Part shown: positions 52,960 through 61,961 of the stretch, piece after piece | Layout: every line of letters starts with the position of its first letter | How positions within the stretch are numbered: position 1 is the first letter of the stretch | From: Pandoraea communis | GTDB lineage: Bacteria > Pseudomonadota > Gammaproteobacteria > Burkholderiales > Burkholderiaceae | Assembly (NCBI RefSeq): GCF_902459745.1 | Contig: NZ_CABPSJ010000007.1 | Location: 62,001-126,000, forward strand | Length of the DNA: 64,000 nucleotides | Direction of reading: 5' to 3' | The notes under the pieces: model-generated | Told to the model about the DNA's origin: nothing | Databases searched by the model: none | Seen by the model: the letters and a program-made list of their open reading frames with translations, nothing else | Made by a program: the position numbers and the translations under genes

Positions 52960-54177
52960 ATGCAATTCCGATTCAAGCTCATGGCCGGCGCTGTCGCGTT
53001 CGCCCTGTCCGCCTCGATGGCCGTTGCGGCCGATCCGATCAAGATTGGCGTGTCTGGCCCATTCACCGGCGGCTCATCGTCGATGGGCGTTTCCATGCGT
53101 GATGGCGTGCGTCTCGCGGCGTCGGAAATCAACAAGTCGGGCGGTGTGCTGGGCCGTCAGATCTTGCTGGTCGAGCGCGACGAAGAAGCCAAGAACGAAC
53201 GCGGCGTGCAAGTGGCGCAGGAACTCATCAATAAGGAAAAGGTGGTTGCCACCGTCGGCTACATCAACACCGGTGTGGCACTCGCTTCGCAGCGTTTCTA
53301 CCAGGACGCCAAGATTCCGGTGTTCAATAACGTGGCCACGGGCACGGTCATTACCGAACAGTTCAAACCGCCCCAGTATCCCGACAACTATGTCTTCCGC
53401 AACTCGGCCAAGGATAGTATTCAGGCGCCGATGATCGTGGAAGAAGCCATCACGCGTCGCGGCTTCAAGAAGCCTGCGATTCTCGCGGACTCGACGAACT
53501 ATGGCCAGCTCGGCCGCGAGGACCTGGAAAAGGCACTCAAGGCGAAGGGCATTACGCCGGTCGCTGTCGAGAAGTTCAACATCAAGGACGTCGACATGAC
53601 GGCCCAGTTGCTCAAGGCCAAGCAAGCCGGCGCGGACGTAATCCTCACGTACGGTATCGGCCCGGAACTGGCGCAGATTGCCAACGGCATGGGCAAGCTC
53701 GGCTGGAAGCTGCCGATCGTCGGTAGCTGGACGCTCGCGATGGCGAACTACATCGACAACTCGGGCGCGAACGGCGAGGGCGCCCGTATGCCGCAGACGT
53801 TCATTCAGGAACCGAATACGCCCAAGCGCAAGGCGTTCATCGACGCCTATCTGGCCATGTTCAAGCCGAAGAACAATCGCATCGACTCGGCGGTCTCTGC
53901 AGCGCAGGGCTACGACTCGATCTACCTGCTGGCCGCGGCCATCAAGCAGGCCGGCAGCACGGACGGCCCGAAGGTGCGTGCAGCACTCGAAGACCTGAAG
54001 ACGCCGGTGGAAGGCGTGGTCACGACTTACGAGCACCCGTTCACGCATGACGATCACGACGCCATCACCGCCAACATTCCTGTGATCGGCGAAGTGAAGG
54101 GCGGCCGTGTCGTGTACGGCTACGACGCGGATCTGAAGGCCGGCAGCAAGGTGCGCGAAAAGGCACCTGCGAAGTAA
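52960..54177 (+). CDS. Branched-chain amino acid ABC transporter substrate-binding protein
   Basis: A 405-residue LivJ/K-type periplasmic protein. Signal peptide MQFRFKLMAGAVAFALSASM with cleavage after AVA (residue 23). The mature form begins ADPIKIGVSGPFTGGSSSMG, the classic type-I fold start. NKSGGVLGRQILLVERDEEA and VVATVGYINTGVALASQRFY follow. The start has GAAGGAGA 6 nt upstream. It is the first gene of a liv operon (binding protein, LivH, LivM-LivG fusion, LivF). Members bind branched-chain or other hydrophobic amino acids or related amides; the ligand is not certain. Confidence 0.9.
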   Translation: MQFRFKLMAGAVAFALSASMAVAADPIKIGVSGPFTGGSSSMGVSMRDGVRLAASEINKSGGVLGRQILLVERDEEAKNERGVQVAQELINKEKVVATVGYINTGVALASQRFYQDAKIPVFNNVATGTVITEQFKPPQYPDNYVFRNSAKDSIQAPMIVEEAITRRGFKKPAILADSTNYGQLGREDLEKALKAKGITPVAVEKFNIKDVDMTAQLLKAKQAGADVILTYGIGPELAQIANGMGKLGWKLPIVGSWTLAMANYIDNSGANGEGARMPQTFIQEPNTPKRKAFIDAYLAMFKPKNNRIDSAVSAAQGYDSIYLLAAAIKQAGSTDGPKVRAALEDLKTPVEGVVTTYEHPFTHDDHDAITANIPVIGEVKGGRVVYGYDADLKAGSKVREKAPAK

Positions 54178-54407
54178 GCCGCGCTGCCTCCCAACGCAGC
54201 ATTCCGGTTGCGTTTTGCAGCCATGACAGGTGAACGACGGCGTGCGTCGCTGGTGCCCCGGCCCCCGGCAACGGGGTGTCCGGGCACAGCACGCGCGCCG
54301 TCGCCACACCTGGGCCAGACGCCGGCACTCGGGACCGGCGCGAGGCCACCCGCATCGAATGCCTCCCGTGCATCGCTCGTAGGCTCGCACTCGCGAGAGA
54401 GGACCGC

Positions 54408-55286
54408 ATGACCATCCTGATTCAACTCATCTACAGCGGTATCGCGCTGGGGATGATCTACGCCGTGATCGCCTTCGGTTACCAACTGACGTTCGCGACG
54501 TCCGGCACCCTGAACTTCGGCCAAGGCGAAGCGCTGATGCTTGGCGCACTGGTCGGCCTGACCCTGGTCGACACCCTCGGTCTGAACTATTGGCTGATGA
54601 TCCCCATCGTGTGCCTGTTCGGTCTCGTGCAGGGCGCCTTCGTCGAACGTATCGGCGTGAAGCCCGCCTTGCGGATCAAATCGGAGTTCGGCTGGATCAT
54701 GTCCACCATTGCGTTGGGCATCATCTTCCGTAACGTCGCGGAAAACGTCTGGGGACGCGACGACCTGAAATTCCCGTCGCCGCTGCCTGAGTCGCCCATC
54801 AGCCTGATGGGGGCTAACGTGCTGCCGATGGAACTGCTTGTCGTGGCGGGCGCGCTGCTCATGATGGCCGCTGTCGAATTCTTCAACCGCCGCACGATCT
54901 ACGGCAAAGCCGTCGTGGCCACGGCCAACGACCGCGACGCCGCCGGACTCATGGGCATCAACACCAGTCTGGTGATTACCTTCTCGTATGCGTTGTCGTC
55001 CATGGCGGCAGCCTTCGCAGGCGTGCTCGTGGCGCCGTTGACGCTTACCGGCGCCACGATGGGTGCTGTGCTCGGGCTCAAAGCCTTCGCCGTGGCGATC
55101 ATCGGCGGGTTGTCGAGCGGCATGGGCGTGCTCGTGGGCGGTGTGATCCTGGGCGTGGCCGAGACGACGACCGCGTTCTACATTTCGACCGGCTACAAAG
55201 ACGTGCCGGGTCTCGTGCTGTTGCTGCTCGTGCTTGCCGTGAAGCCGGCGGGCCTGTTCGGCAAGACCGCCATCAAGAAGGTGTGA
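54408..55286 (+). CDS. livH: Branched-chain amino acid ABC transporter permease LivH
   Basis: A 292-residue permease beginning MTILIQLIYSGIALGMIYAV, with AGAGAGGA 5 nt upstream. About eight helices. FATSGTLNFGQGEALMLGAL near residue 26 and GLKAFAVAIIGGLSSGMGVL near 223 are LivH signatures. It pairs with the LivM part of the next gene, which starts 2 bp after this stop. Confidence 0.92.
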   Translation: MTILIQLIYSGIALGMIYAVIAFGYQLTFATSGTLNFGQGEALMLGALVGLTLVDTLGLNYWLMIPIVCLFGLVQGAFVERIGVKPALRIKSEFGWIMSTIALGIIFRNVAENVWGRDDLKFPSPLPESPISLMGANVLPMELLVVAGALLMMAAVEFFNRRTIYGKAVVATANDRDAAGLMGINTSLVITFSYALSSMAAAFAGVLVAPLTLTGATMGAVLGLKAFAVAIIGGLSSGMGVLVGGVILGVAETTTAFYISTGYKDVPGLVLLLLVLAVKPAGLFGKTAIKKV

Positions 55287-55288
55287 CC

Positions 55289-57277
55289 ATGACCGCACAG
55301 ACCTCTACCGCCCGCAGGGCCGGCGATCTCGGCGGCCTGGGCGTGACCGCGAAGCTGGCGGCAATCGTGGGCATCGCCGCGCTGTTCGGTTTTCCGATGG
55401 CCGTCGGCAATCCGTATTACATCCACATGATCGAGACGATCATGATCTACGCGATCCTGCTCTTCGGGCTGGACATCGTCGTGGGTTACACCGGACAGGT
55501 GTCGCTCGGTCACGCAGGCCTGTTCGGCATCGGCGCCTACGTGGCGGGGGTGTTCTTCGCCAAGCTGGGGCTGTCGCTCTGGCTGGCGCTTCCCGCCGCG
55601 ATTCTCGTCACGGCGGCGTTCGGCGCAGTTCTCGCGCTACCCGCGCTGCGCGTGATCGGTCCGTATCTGGCCATGGTGACGCTGGCTTTCGGCACCATCA
55701 TCCAGATTCTCATCAACGAGATGGACTTCCTCACGGCGGGGCCACTCGGCATCAAGCTCACGAAGCCGGTCATCGGCGGTCATCCGATCGACGAGGTCGA
55801 GTACTACTGGCTCGTCGCCGTCTTGCTGCTGTTGAGCATGCTCGTGGCGCACCGGATTCTGAAGTCGCACCTCGGGCGCGCCTTCGAAGCGCTGCGCGAT
55901 TCACCGGTGGCGTCGGACTGTATGGGCGTTTCGGTGTATCGCTACAAGGTGTATGCGTTCGTGATCAGCGCCGGTTTTGCCGGTCTCGCGGGCAGTCTCT
56001 ATGCGTATTCCGAGCAGTACATCTCGCCGAACACGTACAACTTCGAGCTGACGATTCTGTTCCTGCTGGCCGTCATCATGGGCGGACGCAAGACGCGCAG
56101 CGGTTCGCTGCTGGGCGCGGCGATCATCGTGTTGCTGCCGCAGTTGCTCGACGACATCAGTATCTTCCGCATCGTCGCCACGATCATCGCAGCGGTGACC
56201 ACGGTCGTGGCGGTGAGCGCCATTGCACGCGGACGCACCTCGCTTGCCAAGGCGGCCGTGCCGATCGTCGGCACGATTGCACTCGCAGGCGTGACCTGGT
56301 GGCGCGACAGCATCACGGACTGGCGTCTGACGATCTTCGGTCTGATGATCTTGTTCGTCGTGTACTACCTGCCGGACGGCATCGTCGGCTTCCTGCGCTC
56401 GCGCGTTCTGCATCGCCGCCGCACGCTGACCGTCTCGGCCACGCAGGTCGACGAGGCCGCCGCAAGCGATACCGATCCGGTGCTGGCGGCCGCAGGCAGT
56501 GGCCCGGACGAGCTGCTCAAGGTGCGACAGTTGCTTATGCAGTTCGATGGCCTGAAGGCGCTCAATCAGGTGGATCTGACCGTCAAGCGCGGCACGATTC
56601 ACGGGCTGATTGGCCCGAACGGCTCGGGCAAGAGCACGATGATGAACGTGCTGACGGGCATCTACGTGCCGACGGCCGGCAGCATCGAGTTTGCCGGACA
56701 GTCGCTCGCCGGCAGGACGTCTTCGGACATTGCGCTTTCCGGCGTGGCGCGCACCTTCCAGAACGTGCAGCTTTTCGGGGAGATGACGGCGCTCGAAAAC
56801 GTGCTGGTGGGTCTGCATCACACGTTCGGCTCGACGCTGGTCGATGTCTCGCTGCGTCTGCCGCGTTACAAGCGGGAAGAGGACGGCGCGCGTGCGCGTG
56901 CGATGCGGCTGCTCGACTTCGTGGGTCTGTCGTCGCTCGCCGACGAAGAGGCGCGCAACCTGCCGTACGGCAAACAGCGTTTGCTGGAAATTGCCCGAGC
57001 GCTGGCGCTCGACCCGCGTCTGCTGTTGCTCGACGAACCGGCCGCCGGTCTCACGGCTCCCGACATTCGTGAATTGCTCGCAATCATTCGCAAGATTCGG
57101 GATCACGGCATCACGGTCATTCTGATCGAACACCACATGGACGTGGTGATGAGCACATGCCAGACGGTATCGGTGCTTGATTTCGGCCAGAAGATCGCCG
57201 AGGGGCTGCCGGCGCAGATTCAGGCCGATCCGAAGGTGATCGAGGCGTATCTGGGCGGCGCCACGACGACGCACTGA
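55289..57277 (+). CDS. livMG: Fused LivM permease and LivG ATPase
   Basis: A 662-residue fusion. Residues about 20-370 form the LivM permease, with VGYTGQVSLGHAGLFGIGAY and LRVIGPYLAMVTLAFGTIIQ. A linker of ~40 residues (VSATQVDEAAASDTDPVLAA) leads to the LivG ATPase (about 410-662): Walker A GPNGSGKST, VARTFQNVQLFGEMTALENV, and LLLDEPAAGLTAPD. The LivG signature motif is NLPYGKQRLLEIARAL rather than LSGGQ, as usual for LivG. The ATG at 55289 has AAGG-type support inside livH. Fusion of permease and ATPase is common in beta-proteobacterial liv systems. Confidence 0.93.
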   Translation: MTAQTSTARRAGDLGGLGVTAKLAAIVGIAALFGFPMAVGNPYYIHMIETIMIYAILLFGLDIVVGYTGQVSLGHAGLFGIGAYVAGVFFAKLGLSLWLALPAAILVTAAFGAVLALPALRVIGPYLAMVTLAFGTIIQILINEMDFLTAGPLGIKLTKPVIGGHPIDEVEYYWLVAVLLLLSMLVAHRILKSHLGRAFEALRDSPVASDCMGVSVYRYKVYAFVISAGFAGLAGSLYAYSEQYISPNTYNFELTILFLLAVIMGGRKTRSGSLLGAAIIVLLPQLLDDISIFRIVATIIAAVTTVVAVSAIARGRTSLAKAAVPIVGTIALAGVTWWRDSITDWRLTIFGLMILFVVYYLPDGIVGFLRSRVLHRRRTLTVSATQVDEAAASDTDPVLAAAGSGPDELLKVRQLLMQFDGLKALNQVDLTVKRGTIHGLIGPNGSGKSTMMNVLTGIYVPTAGSIEFAGQSLAGRTSSDIALSGVARTFQNVQLFGEMTALENVLVGLHHTFGSTLVDVSLRLPRYKREEDGARARAMRLLDFVGLSSLADEEARNLPYGKQRLLEIARALALDPRLLLLDEPAAGLTAPDIRELLAIIRKIRDHGITVILIEHHMDVVMSTCQTVSVLDFGQKIAEGLPAQIQADPKVIEAYLGGATTTH

Positions 57278-57355
57278 CGACATTCGCGCACGGGGCGCAC
57301 GGCGGGGGAAGCCCCGGCGTGCGCACCGCGGCCACGACGGATAAACGGAACCACT

Positions 57356-58078
57356 ATGCTTTCCATTCGTAATCTGCAAGCCGGCTACGGCAAAGTGCAG
57401 GTGCTGCACGGCATCGACATCGATGTGCCGAGCGGCCAGGTCGTCACGCTCATCGGATCGAACGGCGCAGGCAAGACGACGACCATGCGTGCGGTGTCGG
57501 GCATGATCAAGCCGACCGCCGGTGAAATCACGCTGGGCGAGAAGCGTATCGACGGGCTCGACTCGCATCGCATCGCCAAGCTGGGGCTGGCGCATTCCCC
57601 CGAAGGCCGGCGCGTGTTCGCCACCATGTCGGTCACGGACAACCTTCGGCTCGGCGCTTTCCCTCGCCTGACGGGCAGCCGCCCGCGCGGCGATGTGGCC
57701 GCCGATCTGGAGCGCGCGCTGGATCTCTTCCCGCGTCTCAAGGAGCGGCGCAATCAGTTGGCGGGCACGCTCTCGGGCGGCGAACAGCAAATGCTCGCGA
57801 TGGCCCGTGCGATCATGCTCCGCCCGGACATCGTGCTGCTCGACGAGCCATCGATGGGGCTGGCGCCGATTCTGGTCGACGAAGTCTTTCGCATCATCGG
57901 CAATCTGAAATCGGAAGGCGTGACGATGCTGCTCGTGGAGCAGTTTGCCGCGGCCGCGCTGGCAGTCGCCGATTATGGTTACGTGCTGGAGAACGGCAAC
58001 ATTTCCGTACACGGGCCGGCCGGCAGCCTGCGCAACGACGACAAGGTGCGCGCAGCCTATCTGGGCGGCAGTCACTGA
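57356..58078 (+). CDS. livF: Branched-chain amino acid ABC transporter ATP-binding protein LivF
   Basis: A 240-residue ATPase. Walker A is GSNGAGKTT, the signature is LSGGEQQMLAMARAI, and Walker B is IVLLDEPSMGLAP. SPEGRRVFATMSVTDNLRLG is the typical LivF Q-loop region. It is the last gene of the operon, 78 bp after livMG, and is followed by a strong terminator. Confidence 0.95.
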   Translation: MLSIRNLQAGYGKVQVLHGIDIDVPSGQVVTLIGSNGAGKTTTMRAVSGMIKPTAGEITLGEKRIDGLDSHRIAKLGLAHSPEGRRVFATMSVTDNLRLGAFPRLTGSRPRGDVAADLERALDLFPRLKERRNQLAGTLSGGEQQMLAMARAIMLRPDIVLLDEPSMGLAPILVDEVFRIIGNLKSEGVTMLLVEQFAAAALAVADYGYVLENGNISVHGPAGSLRNDDKVRAAYLGGSH

Positions 58079-58102
58079 TCTCGCGTCAAGGCGCGTTAAC
58101 GG

Positions 58103-58137
58103 CAACGGGCAGCCTGTATGGCTGCCCGTTGTGTTTT
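58103..58137 (+). terminator. Rho-independent terminator of the liv operon
   Basis: CAACGGGCAGCC and GGCTGCCCGTTG form a perfect 12-bp stem around TGTAT, followed by TGTTTT, 25 bp after the livF stop. Confidence 0.85.
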
Positions 58138-58245
58138 CCGAGAGGCAATCTTGGGCGAGGTCAGCGACTCACGTCGACCACGTTGCGGCCATGAGTCTTG
58201 CCTTTCACCATCGACAGGCGGCGCATCGTCCGTGTTGCGGCGCGC

Positions 58246-59352
58246 TCACTGCGCGAAGGCAGTTGCGGCGGCGATGGCCTCACGGGTCTCTCGTGTGAGG
58301 ACGTCGATCAATTGCGCCGCCGGGAGGCTGCGGGCAAGCGGTGCCGCCTGACCGGCCCATTGCGCCGCATAGCCACTTTCCTTGTGCGCCTTCGCGGCGG
58401 CGTTGAGCGACTTGCCGGCGTCGTACGTCATCGGATAGTCGGGGATGGCAGGGCGGCCGGGCACTTGCTCCAATGCCCAGAAGTGATTTGCCAGACCGCG
58501 TGCCGGACGTCCGGAAATCGCGCGAATGAGCGCGGTGCGCGGCGGTTGTCCGCTCAGTAGCGCTTCGCGGTGGGCGGCGTCGGCGCCAGACTCCGGACAT
58601 GGCACGAAGGCGGTGCCCATTTGCGCGGCCTGCGCGCCCAGGGCCAGGACTGTCGCAATGCCCGCGCCGTCCATGATGCCGCCCGCCGCGATGACCGGCA
58701 GCGAGGTGCGGGCGACCAGCCGCCGCACCAGTGCGAAGGTGCCCAGTTGTTCATCCTCGCTCGGCTGACGATCGCCTTCGTCGTTGAAGCGCCCGCGATG
58801 TCCGCCGGCTTCCCAGCCCTGCGCCACGATCGCGTCGATGCCGGCCGCCTCGATGGCAGTGGCTTCCGCCTCGTTGGTCGCGGACGCGAACAACACGATG
58901 CCGACGGCCTTCAGTGCGTCGATCCATGCTTGTGATGGCAGCCCGAAATGAAAACTGACGACCGCCGGGCGCGTTTCGAGAAACATCTCGTACATCGCCA
59001 CATCGTCAACGAAGCTCAGATAGATTTCGCGCAACGAGGCAGGTGGCTTGGCATCGAAGCGAGCGAACGCCGGCGCGAGGTACTCGAGCCACGCCGCGTC
59101 GCGGGCGGCATCGGCCTGCGGCGGTACGTGGGTGAAGACGTTCACGTTGAAGGGGCGGTCCGTCAGTGCGCGCGTCTGGCGAATGACTTCGCGTGCTGCC
59201 TCGGCATCCATATTGCCGACGGCAAGTGACCCGAGGCCGCCTGCGTTGGATACCGCCGCGACCAGTGCGGGCGTCGATGCCACGGCCATCGGCGCCTGAA
59301 TGATCGGCGTGGACATACCGAGACGCCGGGTGATGTGAGTTGTCGATGTCAT
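58246..59352 (-). CDS. Nitronate monooxygenase-family flavoprotein (copy 1)
   Basis: A 368-residue FMN TIM-barrel protein of the 2-nitropropane dioxygenase group, which oxidises alkyl nitronates. [20 protein letters not shown] opens the barrel. [53 protein letters not shown] (phosphate/FMN and active-site loop) and [20 protein letters not shown] follow. It lies 14 bp downstream of a paralogue on the same strand, so the pair is probably one transcript. Physiological role is likely nitronate detoxification, inferred. Confidence 0.88.
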   Translation of the reverse strand: MTSTTHITRRLGMSTPIIQAPMAVASTPALVAAVSNAGGLGSLAVGNMDAEAAREVIRQTRALTDRPFNVNVFTHVPPQADAARDAAWLEYLAPAFARFDAKPPASLREIYLSFVDDVAMYEMFLETRPAVVSFHFGLPSQAWIDALKAVGIVLFASATNEAEATAIEAAGIDAIVAQGWEAGGHRGRFNDEGDRQPSEDEQLGTFALVRRLVARTSLPVIAAGGIMDGAGIATVLALGAQAAQMGTAFVPCPESGADAAHREALLSGQPPRTALIRAISGRPARGLANHFWALEQVPGRPAIPDYPMTYDAGKSLNAAAKAHKESGYAAQWAGQAAPLARSLPAAQLIDVLTRETREAIAAATAFAQ

Positions 59353-59366
59353 GGACGGCGCCTCGA

Positions 59367-60500
59367 TCAGAACGTAGCGGCCAGATCGCGCAGCGCGTCT
59401 AACGTCTCATGCAGTTCTGCACGCAGCACGCCCACGAGTTCGGCGGCAGGCATGGCGCGGGCAAGCGGCGCGGCCTGACCGGCCCATTGCGCGGCGTATT
59501 CGTTGTTGCCCTTGGCCTTGGCGGCGGCGTTGATGGCCTTGCCCGCGTCATACGTCACGGGATAGGCGGGCAGGTCGGGGCGCCCGGCCGTTTGCTCCAG
59601 CGCATACAGACGGTTCACGAACCCGCGTGCCGGACGTCCCGAGATCGCGCGAATCAGCGCGGTACGCGGCGGATGCGCGCCGGTCAACCGCTCTCGATAC
59701 GCCGCATCGGCCGAGGATTCCGGGCAGGCGACAAAGGCTGTGCCAAGTTGCGCGGCCTGCGCACCCAGAGCAAGAACTGCCGCAATGCCTGCGCCGTCCA
59801 TGATGCCGCCCGCGGCGACGACCGGCACCGACGTGTGGGTGACGATCAGGCGCACGAGCGCCAGCGTGCCCAGTTGCTCGTCGTCGGTCGGCACGCGGTC
59901 GCCCAGATCTTCGAAGCGGCCACGGTGGCCGCCGGCCTCGTAACCCTGCGCCACGATGGCGTCGACACCGGCTGCCTCGATGGCACGGGCTTCCGCGAGG
60001 TTCGTCGCCGAAGCGAACAGCGTGATCCCGGCCGCGTGCAGCGCGTCGATCTTCTCCTGCGACGGCAGCCCGAAATGGAAACTGACGACCGCCGGGCGCT
60101 CTTCGAGCAGCATGGCGAACATGGCGTCTTCGGCGACAAAGCTCGTGTAGATCTCGCTCAACGTGGCGGGCGGCTTGGCGTCGAAGCGGGCGAACTCCGG
60201 CGCGAGGTAGGCGAGCCAGGCAGCGTCGCGCGTGGTGTCGAGCTTGGCGGGCGCGTGACAGAACACGTTGACGTTGAACGGCTTACGGGTCAGGGCGCGC
60301 GTGTCGTGGATCGACTTGCGTGCCGCCTCGGCATTCATCGCCGCAACGCCGATCGAGCCGAGGCCGCCAGCGTTGGAAACGGCAGCGGCGAGCGCTGGCG
60401 TGGATGTGCCAGCCATCGGCGCCTGAACGATCGGTGTCAGCAAGCCGAGTCGCTCGATAAGTGCGCGATTGCGAAATCGGGAAGCGGTGGAGCTAGGCAT
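59367..60500 (-). CDS. Nitronate monooxygenase-family flavoprotein (copy 2)
   Basis: A 377-residue paralogue of the preceding entry. ATG at 60500 gives [20 protein letters not shown]; a GTG at 60512 is also possible. Shared landmarks are [53 protein letters not shown] and [20 protein letters not shown]. The two proteins are clearly similar along their whole length, indicating tandem duplication followed by divergence. It leads the pair; the promoter should lie in 60501-60674. Confidence 0.88.
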   Translation of the reverse strand: MPSSTASRFRNRALIERLGLLTPIVQAPMAGTSTPALAAAVSNAGGLGSIGVAAMNAEAARKSIHDTRALTRKPFNVNVFCHAPAKLDTTRDAAWLAYLAPEFARFDAKPPATLSEIYTSFVAEDAMFAMLLEERPAVVSFHFGLPSQEKIDALHAAGITLFASATNLAEARAIEAAGVDAIVAQGYEAGGHRGRFEDLGDRVPTDDEQLGTLALVRLIVTHTSVPVVAAGGIMDGAGIAAVLALGAQAAQLGTAFVACPESSADAAYRERLTGAHPPRTALIRAISGRPARGFVNRLYALEQTAGRPDLPAYPVTYDAGKAINAAAKAKGNNEYAAQWAGQAAPLARAMPAAELVGVLRAELHETLDALRDLAATF

Positions 60501-60674
60501 GACGATCTGCACCTTGGAAGGGGTTCGGTGGGGGAAGAGCGAAGGTCACAGCAGCACTATGTTCACTATGGCATACGCTTGATCGCATAAAAGATACCAC
60601 TTAAATGCATCTTTATGTCGGCAGCCCCTGAAATTGACAGGGGGCATCTCGTCAGGTGTTTCAGATGTGCGGCG

Positions 60675-61847
60675 TCAGACTGGCTCAACGGGGCTGTCGC
60701 CGGTCATATGAGCCCCGTTGTCTCCCATCAGATCGGCGGCGCGCGAGCGCAGCATATCCGCCCGCCGGAAGTAGCCGATGACGGTCGCCACGCTCGTGTG
60801 TCCCGTCATTGTCATGGTCTCGGCCAATGGCACCTGTTGAATTGCCGCTTCGGTTACGAAACCGGCACGTAACGAGTGAGCGGAGAAGTCGCCCTCAAGG
60901 TTGGCGAGTGCGCAGCGCTCACGCACGATATCGCGCACTGCGGCCTCGGAAAGAGGCTTGCCGACGTGTCCGCCTCGTCGCACTCGACGGAAGATCGGAC
61001 CGGTTGCAATGCCCGCCGACGTCAGCCAATCCGTCAACGCCACGGCCGCAGCGCCCACGACCGGTTTTTCATTTTCGGGGAGGTCGACGCCTTGCTGGTT
61101 CGTTTTCGACCAGCTGAGTGTATAGACGTAATGCTCCGGGCCGGTGCGCCGGACGTTCTCGCACGTCGCGCGTACGACTTCGGAGCGTCGGCGGCCTCCG
61201 CTGGCCCAGGCAAACAGCAACAGCGCCCGATCGCGTTTGCCGCGCAGCGAGTCGTCGCAAGTCGCTAGCAGCGCACGCAACGGCTCGCGCGTCAGCGCTT
61301 CTTTTTTCGCCGTCCGGACGCCGCGCTTCGCATAGGCACGACGCGTTTTCGCGAGCAGTTCGCGTACCGCCGGATCGCCACACGGATTCGGCAATTCCCG
61401 CGACGTATGCAGCTTGGCGATGACGCTCAGCCGATGGAGCAGTGTGGCGAGTGCGGGCGGCCCCCGGCGAGCTTTGAGACCTTGCGCGACCAGCGCGGCA
61501 TCGACGGCGTCCGGCATCTCGGTTCTGAGGCCATGTTTACCTTGGTGCTGGGCGTGATCGACGACGAACTGCACGACGACAGCCGGCGGCAAGGGCGTGA
61601 CAAGCGCCTGCCCATAACGCAGCCGATACCAGCCCATCCAGTAGCGCATGGCCGATTGATAACTTTGGCGCGTATTAGCTGAATCGCCTTCCCGGGCGAG
61701 CGCTTGCGCAGCTTCACGCGCATCGGCATCTAGCGCTCCCGGATCCAGAGGCGCCGGCAACGCAGAGGCGGAGCGGCTTTGTGCCACCGTGCCAAACGCC
61801 AAATCGGGGGATGGCGTGCGGTTAAATGTAATTTTTCTGCCTGACAT
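60675..61847 (-). CDS. Tyrosine recombinase (site-specific integrase)
   Basis: A 390-residue protein. I chose the ATG at 61847 (MSGRKITFNRTPSPDLAFGT); further upstream codons lie in the AT-rich intergenic dyads. A SAM-like core-binding domain covers about 60-160 (SANTRQSYQSAMRYWMGWYR). The catalytic domain has Arg in WASGGRRRSEVVRA, HSLRAGFVTEAA (His-x-x-Arg) and GHTSVATVIGYFRRADM with the nucleophile Tyr. All key residues appear present. It is divergent from a KfrA-like gene with only 114 bp between. No phage, integron or conjugation genes are nearby. Confidence 0.9.
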   Translation of the reverse strand: MSGRKITFNRTPSPDLAFGTVAQSRSASALPAPLDPGALDADAREAAQALAREGDSANTRQSYQSAMRYWMGWYRLRYGQALVTPLPPAVVVQFVVDHAQHQGKHGLRTEMPDAVDAALVAQGLKARRGPPALATLLHRLSVIAKLHTSRELPNPCGDPAVRELLAKTRRAYAKRGVRTAKKEALTREPLRALLATCDDSLRGKRDRALLLFAWASGGRRRSEVVRATCENVRRTGPEHYVYTLSWSKTNQQGVDLPENEKPVVGAAAVALTDWLTSAGIATGPIFRRVRRGGHVGKPLSEAAVRDIVRERCALANLEGDFSAHSLRAGFVTEAAIQQVPLAETMTMTGHTSVATVIGYFRRADMLRSRAADLMGDNGAHMTGDSPVEPV

Positions 61848-61850
61848 ATG

Positions 61851-61875
61851 ATTTAATATGTAATATGTATTAAAT
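61851..61875. repeat. AT-rich inverted repeat in the recombinase promoter region
   Basis: ATTTAAT and ATTAAAT arms with an 11-bp spacer containing TAATATG. It lies within 30 bp of the recombinase start codon and probably overlaps its promoter or ribosome-binding leader. Confidence 0.45.
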
Positions 61876-61889
61876 ATAACATTATTAAT

Positions 61890-61928
61890 AAATAACCACC
61901 GATAATCTTCCATTATCGTGGGTTATTT
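61890..61928. promoter_or_regulatory. 39-bp near-palindrome between recombinase and KfrA-like genes
   Basis: Left arm AAATAACCACCGATAAT and right arm ATTATCGTGGGTTATTT match at 15 of 17 positions around the 5-bp centre CTTCC. It lies 34 bp ahead of the KfrA-like start and 43 bp ahead of the recombinase start. It could be the autoregulatory operator of the KfrA-like protein, the crossover site of the recombinase, or both. Confidence 0.6.
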
Positions 61929-61961
61929 GGCAATGCCGTCGATCTTCAGGAGTGCTTCGCG

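Noticed and set aside
55901-58105. 734-codon minus-strand frame opposite livMG and livF
   Set aside because: An antisense shadow of three certain ABC domains; composition is Arg/His-rich without family resemblance.
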